DNA from: Methylibium rhizosphaerae
Lineage (GTDB): Bacteria; Pseudomonadota; Gammaproteobacteria; Burkholderiales; Burkholderiaceae_C
Length of the DNA stretch: 56,536 nucleotides
Direction: 5' to 3'
Assembly: GCF_006386545.1 (NCBI RefSeq)
Contig: NZ_SWAR01000036.1
Span: forward strand, 1-56,536
The position numbers were made by a program, and so were the translations under genes. Below the pieces are notes generated by a model. The model saw only the letters and a list, made by a program, of their open reading frames with translations. It was not told where the DNA came from and did no database searches. Below are positions 1-7,997 of the stretch, in pieces. The first letter of the stretch is position 1; the number at the start of each line of letters is the position of its first letter.

Positions 1-127
1 GTGAGCGTTTGTGGATCCGTAGATCCTTGGCATTCGCCTTCAAACGCCCACGCTTATCGGCTGTAACTTTTTAAAGAACTGCACCCTTCGGCGCGTCGCT
101 GACTTCGTTGTGTTGTCATCAGCAGAG
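1..127 (-). other. Leader of an rRNA operon reading off the left edge (boxA-like element inside)
   Basis: Read on the minus strand, this stretch contains a boxA-like antitermination element (GTTCTTTAAAAA at about 68-79) followed by the CAGCCGATAAG-type sequence that precedes rRNA genes in beta-proteobacteria. No mature 16S sequence is reached, so the rRNA gene itself would lie outside the window to the left. The identification rests on remembered similarity to beta-proteobacterial rrn leaders; the same sequence type also occurs in 16S-23S spacers, but the strong promoters just upstream favour the operon start. Confidence 0.6.
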
Positions 128-134
128 AAGCGAG

Positions 135-164
135 ATTATGACTTGATTTCGTTAACCCTGTCAA
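135..164 (-). promoter_or_regulatory. Strong sigma-70 promoter, proximal rRNA promoter
   Basis: On the minus strand a perfect -35 box TTGACA (159-164) is separated by 18 bp from a -10 box CATAAT (135-140), followed by the CTCGCTTCTCTGCTGA stretch familiar from beta-proteobacterial rRNA promoters. An A/G-rich tract (about 171-186, CTTTTTTCTT on the plus strand) sits upstream where an UP element would be. Transcription would start near 128 and run leftwards into the rRNA leader. Confidence 0.65.
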
Positions 165-246
165 GCACTCAACTTCTTTTTTCTTCGCCGCTTGCTTTGC
201 GTTGCTGCCTTTCGACGGCGCTGCGTTGCGATCAGCGAAGACAGCG

Positions 247-276
247 ACTGTAGCACGGATTTTTCCGTCCGCGCAA
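247..276 (-). promoter_or_regulatory. Second, distal rRNA-type promoter
   Basis: On the minus strand TTGCGC (271-276) and TACAGT (247-252) are 18 bp apart, followed by CGCTGTCTTCGCTGATCGC, which resembles the initially transcribed region of the proximal promoter. It lies about 112 bp upstream of that promoter and only 35 bp after the ptsI stop codon, so tandem promoters of the usual rrn design are likely. The -35 box is weaker than that of the proximal promoter. Confidence 0.4.
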
Positions 277-310
277 GTATCTCTGCGGCAAATGTTTCAA
301 GGCGAGAAAT

Positions 311-2101
311 TCAGGTGGTTTCCAGCGCCTCTCGGGCCGCCGCTGCCGTGAGCATTTGCCGATATGCCGCTTCAGGGTCCTCGCTCGAGAGCACTTCGTC
401 GATATGAAGCGCCAGGCGCCGCGCATCGGCACGCAGCACGCGCTGCTTGATGGCGCTGATCTGGGATGGGTGCATCGAGAAGCTGCGCAGCCCCATCCCT
501 AGCAGGAGCTCGGTGAAAGCCGGGTCCCCGGCCATCTCGCCGCAAACGCTGACCCCCTTGCCGGCAGCCCGGGCAGTGCGGATCGTCTGCGCCACCAGCT
601 GCAGCACCGCGGGATGCCACGGGTCGTACAGATGCGCGACAGCCTCATCGGCTCGATCGATGGCCAGTGTGTATTGAATGAGATCGTTGGTGCCGATCGA
701 GACGAAGTCGAAGTGCTTCAGAAAGGTAGGCAGCATCAGCGCGGCCGCGGGCACTTCGATCATGGCGCCCACCCGCACCTGTCCATACGGCCGCGCAGCC
801 TCGCTCAGCTGCTGCTGGGCACGGGCGATGGCTTCGAAGGTGAGCCGGATCTCGCTCACGTGCGCAAGCATGGGAACGAGCAATTGCACCTTGCCGTGGG
901 CGCTGGCCCGCAAGATGGCCCGCAGCTGCTGCCTGAACATGCTGGGCTCCGACAAGCTCCAGCGGATCGCCCGCAAGCCGAGCGCCGGGTTGAGCGCGTG
1001 CTCATGCCGCAGTTCGTTGGCCGACATGCGGTCCAGCGGCTTGTCGGAGCCGATATCCACCGTACGGATCGTGACCGGCAAGCCCTGCATGGCCTCGACC
1101 GCGGCGCGGTAGGCCTCGTACTGCTCGTCTTCGCCCGGCAGTTCGCCCTCACGGTTCATGAAGAGGAACTCGCTGCGGAACAGCCCGACGCCCACCGCAC
1201 CCGCGGCGAGGGCCGCAGAGGCATCGCCCGGCATCTCGATGTTCGCCAGCAGTTCGACCGGCTCCCCGTCGAGCGTGACGGCCGCCTTGTGGCGCAGGCG
1301 GGACAGTCGTTCACGCTCCAGTTCGCTCTGACGCTGCCGGAAGCGGTACTCCTCCAGCACGATGGGCGAGGGATCCACGATCACGATGCCTGCATCGCCG
1401 TCGATGATGAGCCAATCGTCCTGCCGGATGATGCGGCTGGCCTCGCGCGCACCGACTACCGCCGGGATATCGAGGCTGCGCGCGACGATGGCCGTGTGCG
1501 ACGTGCGCCCGCCCACGTCGGTGATGAAGCCGGTGAACACGCTCTTCTTGAACTGCAGCATGTCCGCCGGGGCGATGTCGTTGGCCACCAGGACCAGCGG
1601 ATCCTCACCGCCGAAATCGCGCTCGCTCACCCCGGGCGCCGGCGCAAATGCCGGTGCGCCGCTGCGGTCGAGCGCACGCAGCAGGCGTTCGACCACCTGT
1701 TCGAGGTCGGCCTTGCGCTCGCGCAGGTATTCGTCCTCCATCTCGTCGAACTGGCGCGCCAGCACTTCCAGCTGGGCAGACAGCGCCCACTCGGCGTTGT
1801 AGTGCCGCTCGATCACCCACTGGCGCGTGGCGCCGGTGAGTGCCTCGTCGTGCAGCAGCATCAGGTGCACGTCAAGCAAAGCCGGCAGCTCGCTCGGGGC
1901 GTCCGCGGGGAGGTCCCGCTTGAGCACTTCTAGCTCGTTGACGACGGCATCCCGGGCGGCACGCAGGCGCTCGATTTCGCCCTCGATGCGGGAGGGTTCG
2001 ATGAAGTAGTGCGCGACGTCGACGCGGCTGGAGGCCACCAGCACGGCACGGCCGATGGCGACCCCGCGGGAGACGGGCAGACCGAAGACCTGGAAGCTCA
2101 T
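311..2101 (-). CDS. ptsI: Phosphoenolpyruvate-protein phosphotransferase, Enzyme I
   Basis: Enzyme I of the sugar/nitrogen phosphotransferase system takes phosphate from phosphoenolpyruvate and passes it to HPr in the cytoplasm. The protein is about 596 residues, normal for the family. The phosphorylated histidine is H202 in GGRTSHTAIVARSLDIPAVVG-type context, the PEP-utilising TIM barrel follows, and the active-site cysteine motif VSVCGEMAGDP lies near the C-terminus. The ATG at 2101 (MSFQVFGLP) matches the usual Enzyme I start better than the ATG three codons upstream. HPr and EIIA lie at 3148-3862 on the same strand but are separated from this gene by an opposing acyltransferase gene, so ptsI needs its own promoter in the 2102-2269 region. 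Confidence 0.95.
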   Translation of the reverse strand: MSFQVFGLPVSRGVAIGRAVLVASSRVDVAHYFIEPSRIEGEIERLRAARDAVVNELEVLKRDLPADAPSELPALLDVHLMLLHDEALTGATRQWVIERHYNAEWALSAQLEVLARQFDEMEDEYLRERKADLEQVVERLLRALDRSGAPAFAPAPGVSERDFGGEDPLVLVANDIAPADMLQFKKSVFTGFITDVGGRTSHTAIVARSLDIPAVVGAREASRIIRQDDWLIIDGDAGIVIVDPSPIVLEEYRFRQRQSELERERLSRLRHKAAVTLDGEPVELLANIEMPGDASAALAAGAVGVGLFRSEFLFMNREGELPGEDEQYEAYRAAVEAMQGLPVTIRTVDIGSDKPLDRMSANELRHEHALNPALGLRAIRWSLSEPSMFRQQLRAILRASAHGKVQLLVPMLAHVSEIRLTFEAIARAQQQLSEAARPYGQVRVGAMIEVPAAALMLPTFLKHFDFVSIGTNDLIQYTLAIDRADEAVAHLYDPWHPAVLQLVAQTIRTARAAGKGVSVCGEMAGDPAFTELLLGMGLRSFSMHPSQISAIKQRVLRADARRLALHIDEVLSSEDPEAAYRQMLTAAAAREALETT

Positions 2102-2158
2102 GCGGCGCATGCTAGCAGCGCGGCTTTTCCTTCCGCACTCCGGGTTCTCACGCGTGTC

Positions 2159-2208
2159 GCGTCACGGCCTGTGTGACGCCCGCGCGACTGTCACGGCCCG
2201 GTCACGCG
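2159..2208. promoter_or_regulatory. Cluster of TCAC(G) half-sites between ptsI and the olsB-like gene
   Basis: The intergenic region between the divergent ptsI and acyltransferase genes holds an inverted repeat GCGTCAC (2159-2165) / GTGACGC (2173-2179) with a 7-nt spacer, followed by two more direct TCACG half-sites at about 2190-2195 and 2201-2206. The arrangement could be an operator serving one or both genes. No regulator can be named from the sequence. Confidence 0.35.
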
Positions 2209-2269
2209 CATTTCATGGCTGCGTCATGGCGGCTCCCGAGCATTGCGGCACCTTGAAAAGGAGTACGCG

Positions 2270-3121
2270 ATGAGGGAGTTGCCCCTGCCGACGCTGCCGC
2301 TGCAAGACCTGTCGGGCCTTGAGCTCCGTGCGCCACGGAGGTCACTTCACGAAAGCTCGCCGCAAGAACCCGCTGCGCGTGAGCGCGTTCGACTGGAGGT
2401 CACTTGGGCTCGCGATGAAAGCGAAGTTCGTGAAGCGCAGCGCCTGAGGTATCTGGTGTTCGCCGAGGAGATGGGCGCGCGCCTGTCGCCTCCTGCCGGT
2501 TCCCCCGCCGGGCACGACATCGACGTGTTCGACCCCTACTGCGAGCACCTGCTGGTGCGCGCTGCCGGCCAGGCCGGCGAGCCGGGCATGGTGATCGGCA
2601 CCTATCGGGTGCTCACCCCGGCGGCTGCCAGGCGAGTGGGCGGCCTGTACAGCGAAACCGAGTTCGACCTCACCCGGCTGCGCTCGCTGCGGCCCAAGAT
2701 GGTGGAGTTGGGCCGCTCCTGCGTGCACCCGGAACACCGCTCGGGCGGCGCCATCCTCGCGCTCTGGGGTGCGCTGGCCGAGTTCATGGTGCGCAACGAG
2801 CTCGACACCATGGTCGGCTGCGCGAGCGTGAGCATGCGCGATGGCGGCCATGTGGCGGCCAGCCTCTGGGAACAGCTGCGCCAGACGCATCTCGCCCCGA
2901 TCGAGCACCAGGTGCGCCCGCGCCTGCCGCTGCCGGTCGAGGAACTGCAGAGCGACCTGGCGGTGGAGCCCCCGGCGCTGATCCGCGGCTACCTGCGCTG
3001 CGGCGCCAAGGTGCTGGGACCGCCGGCCTGGGACCCCGACTTCAACACGGCCGACCTGCCGATGCTGATGCGCATCCAGGACCTGCCGTCGAAGTACCGC
3101 AAGCACTTCCTGGGCGCCTGA
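2270..3121 (+). CDS. GNAT-family acyltransferase, OlsB-like (ornithine N-acyltransferase type)
   Basis: This 283-residue protein has the pattern of the OlsB/hemolysin-type N-acyltransferases, which transfer an acyl chain from acyl-ACP to an amine such as ornithine in membrane-lipid synthesis. Visible signatures are RYLVFAEEMG near residue 60, GTYRVL, the acceptor-region motif ELGRSCVHPEHR, and the C-terminal run RGYLRCGAKVLGPPAWDPDFNTADLP. The ATG at 2270 is chosen because AAAAGGAG lies 6-7 bases upstream; an in-frame TTG at 2243 has no such site. The gene stands alone on the plus strand between ptsI and ptsH. No olsA homologue is visible, so ornithine as substrate is inference. Confidence 0.75.
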   Translation: MRELPLPTLPLQDLSGLELRAPRRSLHESSPQEPAARERVRLEVTWARDESEVREAQRLRYLVFAEEMGARLSPPAGSPAGHDIDVFDPYCEHLLVRAAGQAGEPGMVIGTYRVLTPAAARRVGGLYSETEFDLTRLRSLRPKMVELGRSCVHPEHRSGGAILALWGALAEFMVRNELDTMVGCASVSMRDGGHVAASLWEQLRQTHLAPIEHQVRPRLPLPVEELQSDLAVEPPALIRGYLRCGAKVLGPPAWDPDFNTADLPMLMRIQDLPSKYRKHFLGA

Positions 3122-3147
3122 ACGCCCGGTTGCATGGCGAGGCAGGG

Positions 3148-3417
3148 CTACTCGCCCTCGCCGAACTTGTCGTCGATCAATGCGCGCAGGGCGTCCATGC
3201 ACTCCTGCTCGCGGTCACCGTCGGTCTCGATCTCGACCTCGGTGCCGATGCCTGCGGCCAGCATCATCACGCCCATGATGCTCTTGGCATTGACCCGCCG
3301 GCCGTTGCGGCTCATGAACACTTCACAGGGGTAGCCGCCGGCCAGCTTGGTGAGCTTGGCCGAGGCGCGCGCATGCAGGCCCAGCTTATTGCTGATGGTG
3401 ATGGTGGTCTTGATCAT
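3148..3417 (-). CDS. ptsH: Phosphocarrier protein HPr
   Basis: HPr is the small cytoplasmic phosphocarrier that moves phosphate from Enzyme I to EIIA proteins. The 89-residue length is typical. The phosphorylated histidine is H15 in KLGLHARASAKL, and the regulatory serine is in the SIMGVMMLAA motif near residue 46-52, so HPr kinase control is possible. It overlaps the end of the EIIA gene by 32 bases on the same strand, which indicates translational coupling in an EIIA-HPr operon. Confidence 0.95.
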   Translation of the reverse strand: MIKTTITISNKLGLHARASAKLTKLAGGYPCEVFMSRNGRRVNAKSIMGVMMLAAGIGTEVEIETDGDREQECMDALRALIDDKFGEGE

Positions 3418-3862
3418 TTCCGGGTTTGTAGGCCTGGTTCTGCGGCCGGGACGTCGCGATCTGCATCACGCCCTGCGAACCGCCGGCCAGAGCGCGCGCC
3501 ACCAGCATGTCCAGCGGCTCGTGCGCGTAGTTGAGGGTGCGCCACAACATCGGCACATTGGCCCCCGTGATGACCTTCACGCTGGAGCCGTCGGCCAGGC
3601 GCTGGGCCAGGTTCGACGGCGTGGCGCCGAACACGTCGGTCAGGATGAGGGCCTCGGGACGCATCGCGCCGCTGGCACCCCTCGAATGGTCGAGCACTCG
3701 CTGCAGCAGCAGCCGCGCCTGGGCCTCGGTTTCGCTCAGCGGCACGTTGGGCAGCACGTCCAGCGCCTCCACCTGCGCCGCAGCCTCCGGAAAGGCATGC
3801 CGCGCTGCGACCTGCAGGGCCGAGGCGAGCGGCGTGTGGGCGATGATGAGGATGCCAGCCAT
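3386..3862 (-). CDS. PTS EIIA component, mannose/sorbose (ManX) type
   Basis: A free-standing EIIA domain of about 158 residues that accepts phosphate from HPr. The phosphorylatable histidine is H9 in GILIIAHTPLA, and LILTDVFGATPSNLAQRL is the expected core of the EIIA-Man fold. No EIIB, EIIC or EIID genes lie nearby, so, as in many beta-proteobacteria, a regulatory rather than a transport role is likely. The ATG at 3862 is preferred to an upstream TTG at 3871. In related genomes the order is often EIIA-ptsH-ptsI; here ptsI is separated by an inverted gene. Confidence 0.9.
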   Translation of the reverse strand: MAGILIIAHTPLASALQVAARHAFPEAAAQVEALDVLPNVPLSETEAQARLLLQRVLDHSRGASGAMRPEALILTDVFGATPSNLAQRLADGSSVKVITGANVPMLWRTLNYAHEPLDMLVARALAGGSQGVMQIATSRPQNQAYKPGNDQDHHHHQQ

Positions 3863-4015
3863 GGACTTCAATTATTAGCGGGCACCGCGGTCACAGGGCG
3901 TGGTCTGTACCACAAGAACCACAAGTAAGAGAAGAGACAGCATGCAGCCACCAACGCGCGGGCCGGCCATCAGGCCGACGCGAAGGCCGGATCCGCCCCG
4001 AATCCGGTGCTGCGC

Positions 4016-4564
4016 TCACACCCGCACCTTGAGACCCCCGAAAAACGCCTGAAGCGCCTCGCCGTCGGGCGCCGTGTCCTTGGCCGGCTGCATCACCACC
4101 ACCTGGAAGACCTGGGTCCCGTGGGCGAACACGCCGGCTTCCACTCGCACCTCAGTGCCGCCGTCGGCGCGCTGCCCGCGCAGCTGGAGGCGCCGTGCCT
4201 GCGGCTGGGGCGTCATGCCGGGCACCGACCACGCCACGCCGTCGGGCGCCATGCCCATGCCCAGATTGGCCGCGAGCGACTCGTTGAGCGCTGCGAGTGA
4301 CGCGCCTACCCGCGTCGGGTCGCCCACCTGCGCATGGCTCACCGCCCAGGTGGCCCCTGCGGCTTCGCAAGCCAGGAGCTCCATGCGCACCCGAGCCCCG
4401 GCCAGCGGCAGTTCTCGGCTCTGGCGACTGGGTTTGCACGGGAACATCGCCACCAGCGCGGTGGCCTCAGGCCGCACTTCGCGCCAGTTCAGCGCCGGCG
4501 AGCAGGCGGTCAGCGCGGCAGCCAGCCCGGGCAGCAGCGTGCGGCAGCAGGTCGTGGACAACAT
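4016..4564 (-). CDS. Putative lipoprotein of unknown function
   Basis: The 182-residue product begins with a lipoprotein signal peptide whose lipobox ends ALTAC (C21). The rest is soluble, with a beta-rich C-terminal half (VRVEAGVFAHGTQVFQVVVMQP) and two further cysteines at CKPS and LLACEA. No family is recognised. It diverges from the CoA-transferase gene, with start codons only 36 bases apart, so the two share one short promoter region. It could be an envelope protein of the outer-membrane inner leaflet; no partner is evident. Confidence 0.7.
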   Translation of the reverse strand: MLSTTCCRTLLPGLAAALTACSPALNWREVRPEATALVAMFPCKPSRQSRELPLAGARVRMELLACEAAGATWAVSHAQVGDPTRVGASLAALNESLAANLGMGMAPDGVAWSVPGMTPQPQARRLQLRGQRADGGTEVRVEAGVFAHGTQVFQVVVMQPAKDTAPDGEALQAFFGGLKVRV

Positions 4565-4600
4565 GCGGGCATTATCCCGGCGGGCTCACAATCACCGCCG

Positions 4601-5878
4601 ATGAACGAACCCGCTGCTCCCGCGATGTCCCCGCAAGCCCTCGAAGGCGTGCGGGTCCTGGACCTGTCCCGCGTGCTGGCCGGCCCCTGGTGCACCCAGG
4701 TGCTGGGCGACCTGGGTGCCGACGTGGTGAAGGTCGAGCGCCCGGGCAGCGGTGACGACACCCGCGGCTGGGGCCCGCCCTTCCTGCACGATCGCGACGG
4801 GCAGCCGACGGGCGAGTCGGCCTACTACCTGGGCGCCAACCGCAACAAGCGCTCGATCACCGTCGACATCAGCCAGCCCGCCGGACAGGCGCTCATCCGC
4901 GAGCTGGCGAAGCAGGCCGACGTGTTCGTCGAGAACTACAAGGTCGGCGACATGGCCCGCTACGGGCTCGACCCCGCCAGCCTCCACGCGCTCAATCCGC
5001 AGCTGGTCTACTGCTCGATCACCGGCTATGGCCAGACCGGCCCCTACGCCCACCGCGCCGGCTACGACTACGCGGTGCAGGGCATCGGCGGCCTGATGAG
5101 CGTGACCGGCCCGTCGCGCGCCGAGATCGCCGACGACCAGCCCGGCGGCGGCCCGCAGAAAGTGGGCGTGGCGGTGGCCGACCTCTTCACCGGGTTGTAC
5201 GCCACGGTGGCCATCCTGGCCGCGCTGCGCCATCGCGACGCCCGCGGCTGGCGCACGGGCGCCGGCCAGCACATCGACATGGCGCTGCTCGACACGCAGG
5301 TCGCGATGCTGGCCAACCTGGGCGCCAATTACCTGGTGAGCGGCCAGGTGCCCGGCCGCGCCGGCAACGCCCACCAGAACATCGTGCCGTACCAGGTGTT
5401 CGAGGTGGCCGACGGGCACCTGATCCTCGCGGTGGGCAACGACAGCCAGTTCGCCAAGTTCTGCGCCGTGGCCGGCCGCCCGGATCTGGCCGAGGACCCG
5501 CGCTTCGCGAAGAACGCCGACCGCGTGCGCCATCGCGCGGTACTGGTGCCGGTGCTGGCCGCCCTGCTGAAGACGCGCACGCGCTCGCAGTGGCTGTCGT
5601 CGCTCGAAGCGGCCAAGGTGCCGTGCGGCCCCATCAACGGGCTCGACGACGTGTTTGCCGATCCGCAGGTGCATGCGCGGCACATGGTCGAAGCGATCGC
5701 TCACCCGCTCACCGACACGCTGCGGCTGGTGGCCAGCCCGCTCAAGCTGTCGGCCACGCCAGCGCGCACGCGCTGCGCCCCACCGCTGCTGGGACAGCAC
5801 ACCGACGAGGTGCTGCGCGACTGGCTGGGCTGGGACGCCACCCGCATCGCGCAGCTGCGCAGCGACGGCGCGCTCTGA
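4601..5878 (+). CDS. Family III CoA-transferase (CaiB/BaiF type)
   Basis: The 425-residue protein shows the family III CoA-transferase pattern: LEGVRVLDLSRVLAGPWCTQVLGDLGADVVKVE at the N-terminus, NRNKRSITVD, CSITGYGQTGPY, and GQHIDMALLDTQ, whose aspartate is the residue that forms the acyl anhydride in this family. It moves coenzyme A between carboxylic acids in the cytoplasm. The substrates cannot be told from sequence; formyl-CoA/oxalate and succinyl-CoA dependent enzymes look alike. The start at 4601 (MNEPAAPAMSPQ) is chosen because upstream residues are antisense shadow of the lipoprotein gene; the ATG at 4625 is an alternative. Confidence 0.9.
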   Translation: MNEPAAPAMSPQALEGVRVLDLSRVLAGPWCTQVLGDLGADVVKVERPGSGDDTRGWGPPFLHDRDGQPTGESAYYLGANRNKRSITVDISQPAGQALIRELAKQADVFVENYKVGDMARYGLDPASLHALNPQLVYCSITGYGQTGPYAHRAGYDYAVQGIGGLMSVTGPSRAEIADDQPGGGPQKVGVAVADLFTGLYATVAILAALRHRDARGWRTGAGQHIDMALLDTQVAMLANLGANYLVSGQVPGRAGNAHQNIVPYQVFEVADGHLILAVGNDSQFAKFCAVAGRPDLAEDPRFAKNADRVRHRAVLVPVLAALLKTRTRSQWLSSLEAAKVPCGPINGLDDVFADPQVHARHMVEAIAHPLTDTLRLVASPLKLSATPARTRCAPPLLGQHTDEVLRDWLGWDATRIAQLRSDGAL

Positions 5879-6055
5879 CCCCGGGGCAACCCTTCCCGCG
5901 AGCAGTGGGGAAAGCCGCGCCGTTCGGGGCTCAGCACCCATTCGCGGGGTGGACACCCCCCTACCTTGCCCCAACACTGACATGTAACTCCTTTCAAGCA
6001 ACGACGCGGCTCGCTGCTCCCTGCGTCATGACCCGATTGCACATCGGGAGGCCCC

Positions 6056-7207
6056 ATGGACATGTCTGATCTCACCTCCTCCAAGCGCAGTGGCGACGGC
6101 GCTGCCGCACTCGCGGCCCCCGCGTCCGACCCGGCGCCCTGGTGCGGGCTCATCACGCAGATCGGACGAGAGATCGCCGGACCGCTGACCGCCGCACTCG
6201 AACGCGTGACCGAGCTCACCACCACCGGCCGCATCGACCGGCAGGGACTGCGCGCGCTGCGCAACGAAATCGAGCACGCCCGCCATGCCGGCATGGTGAG
6301 CCAGCAGCTGTCGCGCTTTGCCTCGGGCCGCATCCAGCAGGCACAGGAACGCCTGCACCTCACGCAGACGCTGCAGGGCGTGCTGACGCATCGCGCCCGT
6401 GAAACCCAGGCCCGCGGCATCCAGGTCAAGCAGGTGATGCGTCCGGTCGAGGTGATCGTCGACCCGTCGCTGCTGTTCAGCCTGCTCAACACGCTGCTCG
6501 ACTGGGTGCTCGAATCCGCGCAGTCGAACATCGAGATCCGGCTCGACATGAAGCCCTGGCCCCAGCACGGCCGCATCACCTGCCGCTTCGCGCATCAGCA
6601 GTTCGACCTGGCCGACGGGCTGCCCCGCGAAGCCGAAATCCTCGGGCTCGACTCCCTGACCTGGCACCTGCTGGAGCAGACGGCGCGGACCATGGGTCTG
6701 GAGCTGTCGCGCAAGATGGAAGCGGCGCAGGTGGCGCTCACGCTCGAGTTCCCGCGCACCATCGTCAACGAGGAGCTGCCGGGGGTGAGCGCGGTCGAAC
6801 TCGACAGCGGCTTCTCGAGCACCTTCAACTCGCGCCCCATGGCCGGCAGCCACGTGCTGGTGGTGGCCTCCCGGCGCGACGTGCGCATCCAGATCCGCGA
6901 GGCGATCCGCAGCATGGGCCTCGTGCTCGACTTCGTGAACTCGGTCGAGGAGGCGGTGGACTTCTGCCGCGAGGGCCTGCCGCACGCCATCATCGTGGAA
7001 GCGGTGCTGCGCGGCGAACGCTTCGATCAGCTGGCCGAGGACATCCGGGCGGAGGTCGCCGACTTCGTCTTCATCGAGATCGTGGAAGAAGGCGCCAGCT
7101 TCGAGATCTCGGGCTTCAGCGGCAGCGGCTTCGCCCGCGTGGGCCGCGACGCCATCATGAGCTCGCTGCCCTCGGCGCTGGTGTTCGAGCTGTCCAAGGG
7201 CGCCTGA
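6056..7207 (+). CDS. Degenerate histidine-kinase/receiver-like protein
   Basis: This 383-residue protein looks like a kinase core fused to a receiver but both parts appear degraded. Residues about 30-120 are helical as in a dimerisation domain. Residues about 130-245 resemble a GHKL ATPase fold (LLFSLLNTLLDWVLESA in place of the N box, and WHLLEQTARTMGLELSR in place of the G2 box), without the usual asparagine or glycine signatures. Residues about 265-383 start like a receiver (HVLVVASRRDVRIQIREAI), but the phosphoacceptor position carries glutamate (HAIIVEAV) and no conserved lysine is seen. GGGAGG-type sequence precedes the ATG. A non-catalytic signalling or scaffold role is inferred. Confidence 0.7.
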   Translation: MDMSDLTSSKRSGDGAAALAAPASDPAPWCGLITQIGREIAGPLTAALERVTELTTTGRIDRQGLRALRNEIEHARHAGMVSQQLSRFASGRIQQAQERLHLTQTLQGVLTHRARETQARGIQVKQVMRPVEVIVDPSLLFSLLNTLLDWVLESAQSNIEIRLDMKPWPQHGRITCRFAHQQFDLADGLPREAEILGLDSLTWHLLEQTARTMGLELSRKMEAAQVALTLEFPRTIVNEELPGVSAVELDSGFSSTFNSRPMAGSHVLVVASRRDVRIQIREAIRSMGLVLDFVNSVEEAVDFCREGLPHAIIVEAVLRGERFDQLAEDIRAEVADFVFIEIVEEGASFEISGFSGSGFARVGRDAIMSSLPSALVFELSKGA

Positions 7208-7232
7208 GCCGCGCCGCGCGCCTGTCGTTCGG

Positions 7233-7919
7233 TCACTTCAGGGCGCCGAACACCCGCCGCAGGATCGCGCTGCCCGTACCCACCGGGTCCTGGCGGATCT
7301 TCCTTTCTTCCTCGCCGATCATCAGGTACAGGCCGTCGAGCGCCTTGCCGGTCACGTACTGCTCGATGTTGGCGTGCTCGGCCTTCACCAGTCCGAACAG
7401 GGCCGCCTTGCCGGCCACGCGGTTGTACTTGCTGGCCAGCGACACCTTCTCGGTGGCCCGGGTCACGATGGGCAGGAACCGCACGCCCAGCGGCTCGCGG
7501 GTCTTGTCGGCAAAGAACTGCGTCACCGAGGTGTCACCGCCGGTCAGGATGCCCTTTGCATCGCTCACGCTCATCTTGCGCACCGCATTGACCAGCAAGG
7601 CCTTGGCCTCGGGCACGGCCGCCTCGGCGGCCCGGTTCATCGCGGTTTCGAGCTCGTCCACCCGGTGTCCCTGGCCGGCCGCCCTCAGCAGCCCGGCCGA
7701 CTTCTCGAGCCACTCGGGCAAGGGAATGCGCACCTGCGGGTTGCCCAGGAAGCCGTCGGTGCGGCCCAGCAGGTTCACCGCCGAGCCGGCGCCGCGCTCG
7801 AGGGCCGCTCGCAGGCCCGACACCGCATCGGCATCGCTCAGCGACAGCGCATGAGCCGCAAAGGACCAGCCGCCCAGACCCAACACCCCCACCCCACCCG
7901 CAAAATCTCGTCGCTTCAT
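7233..7919 (-). CDS. DUF4197 family exported protein
   Basis: The 228-residue product fits the DUF4197 family: SLSDADAVSGLRAALERGAGSAV after the signal peptide, KIPLPEWLEK-like IPLPEWLEKSAGLLR, DAKGILTGGDTSVTQFF and a C-terminal KALDGLYLMIGEEERKIRQDP run. The N-terminus MKRRDFAGGVGVLGLGGWSFAAHA has a twin-arginine-like RRDF motif and hydrophobic core, so export to the periplasm is likely. The ATG at 7919 is chosen because the three extra upstream residues add nothing to the signal. The family has no established biochemical role. Confidence 0.85.
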   Translation of the reverse strand: MKRRDFAGGVGVLGLGGWSFAAHALSLSDADAVSGLRAALERGAGSAVNLLGRTDGFLGNPQVRIPLPEWLEKSAGLLRAAGQGHRVDELETAMNRAAEAAVPEAKALLVNAVRKMSVSDAKGILTGGDTSVTQFFADKTREPLGVRFLPIVTRATEKVSLASKYNRVAGKAALFGLVKAEHANIEQYVTGKALDGLYLMIGEEERKIRQDPVGTGSAILRRVFGALK

Positions 7920-7997
7920 CGGTGCCACCTTCGCATGCAGAAAGACCAGCCATGTTGCCGCCGCGGCCGCGCCGCTGGCAACTGGTGCAGGCGCCCA

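Noticed and set aside
255-268. Hairpin ACGGA-TTTT-TCCGT as a ptsI terminator
   Set aside because: The stem is only five bp and no T-run follows on the minus strand; it lies within the distal promoter spacer.
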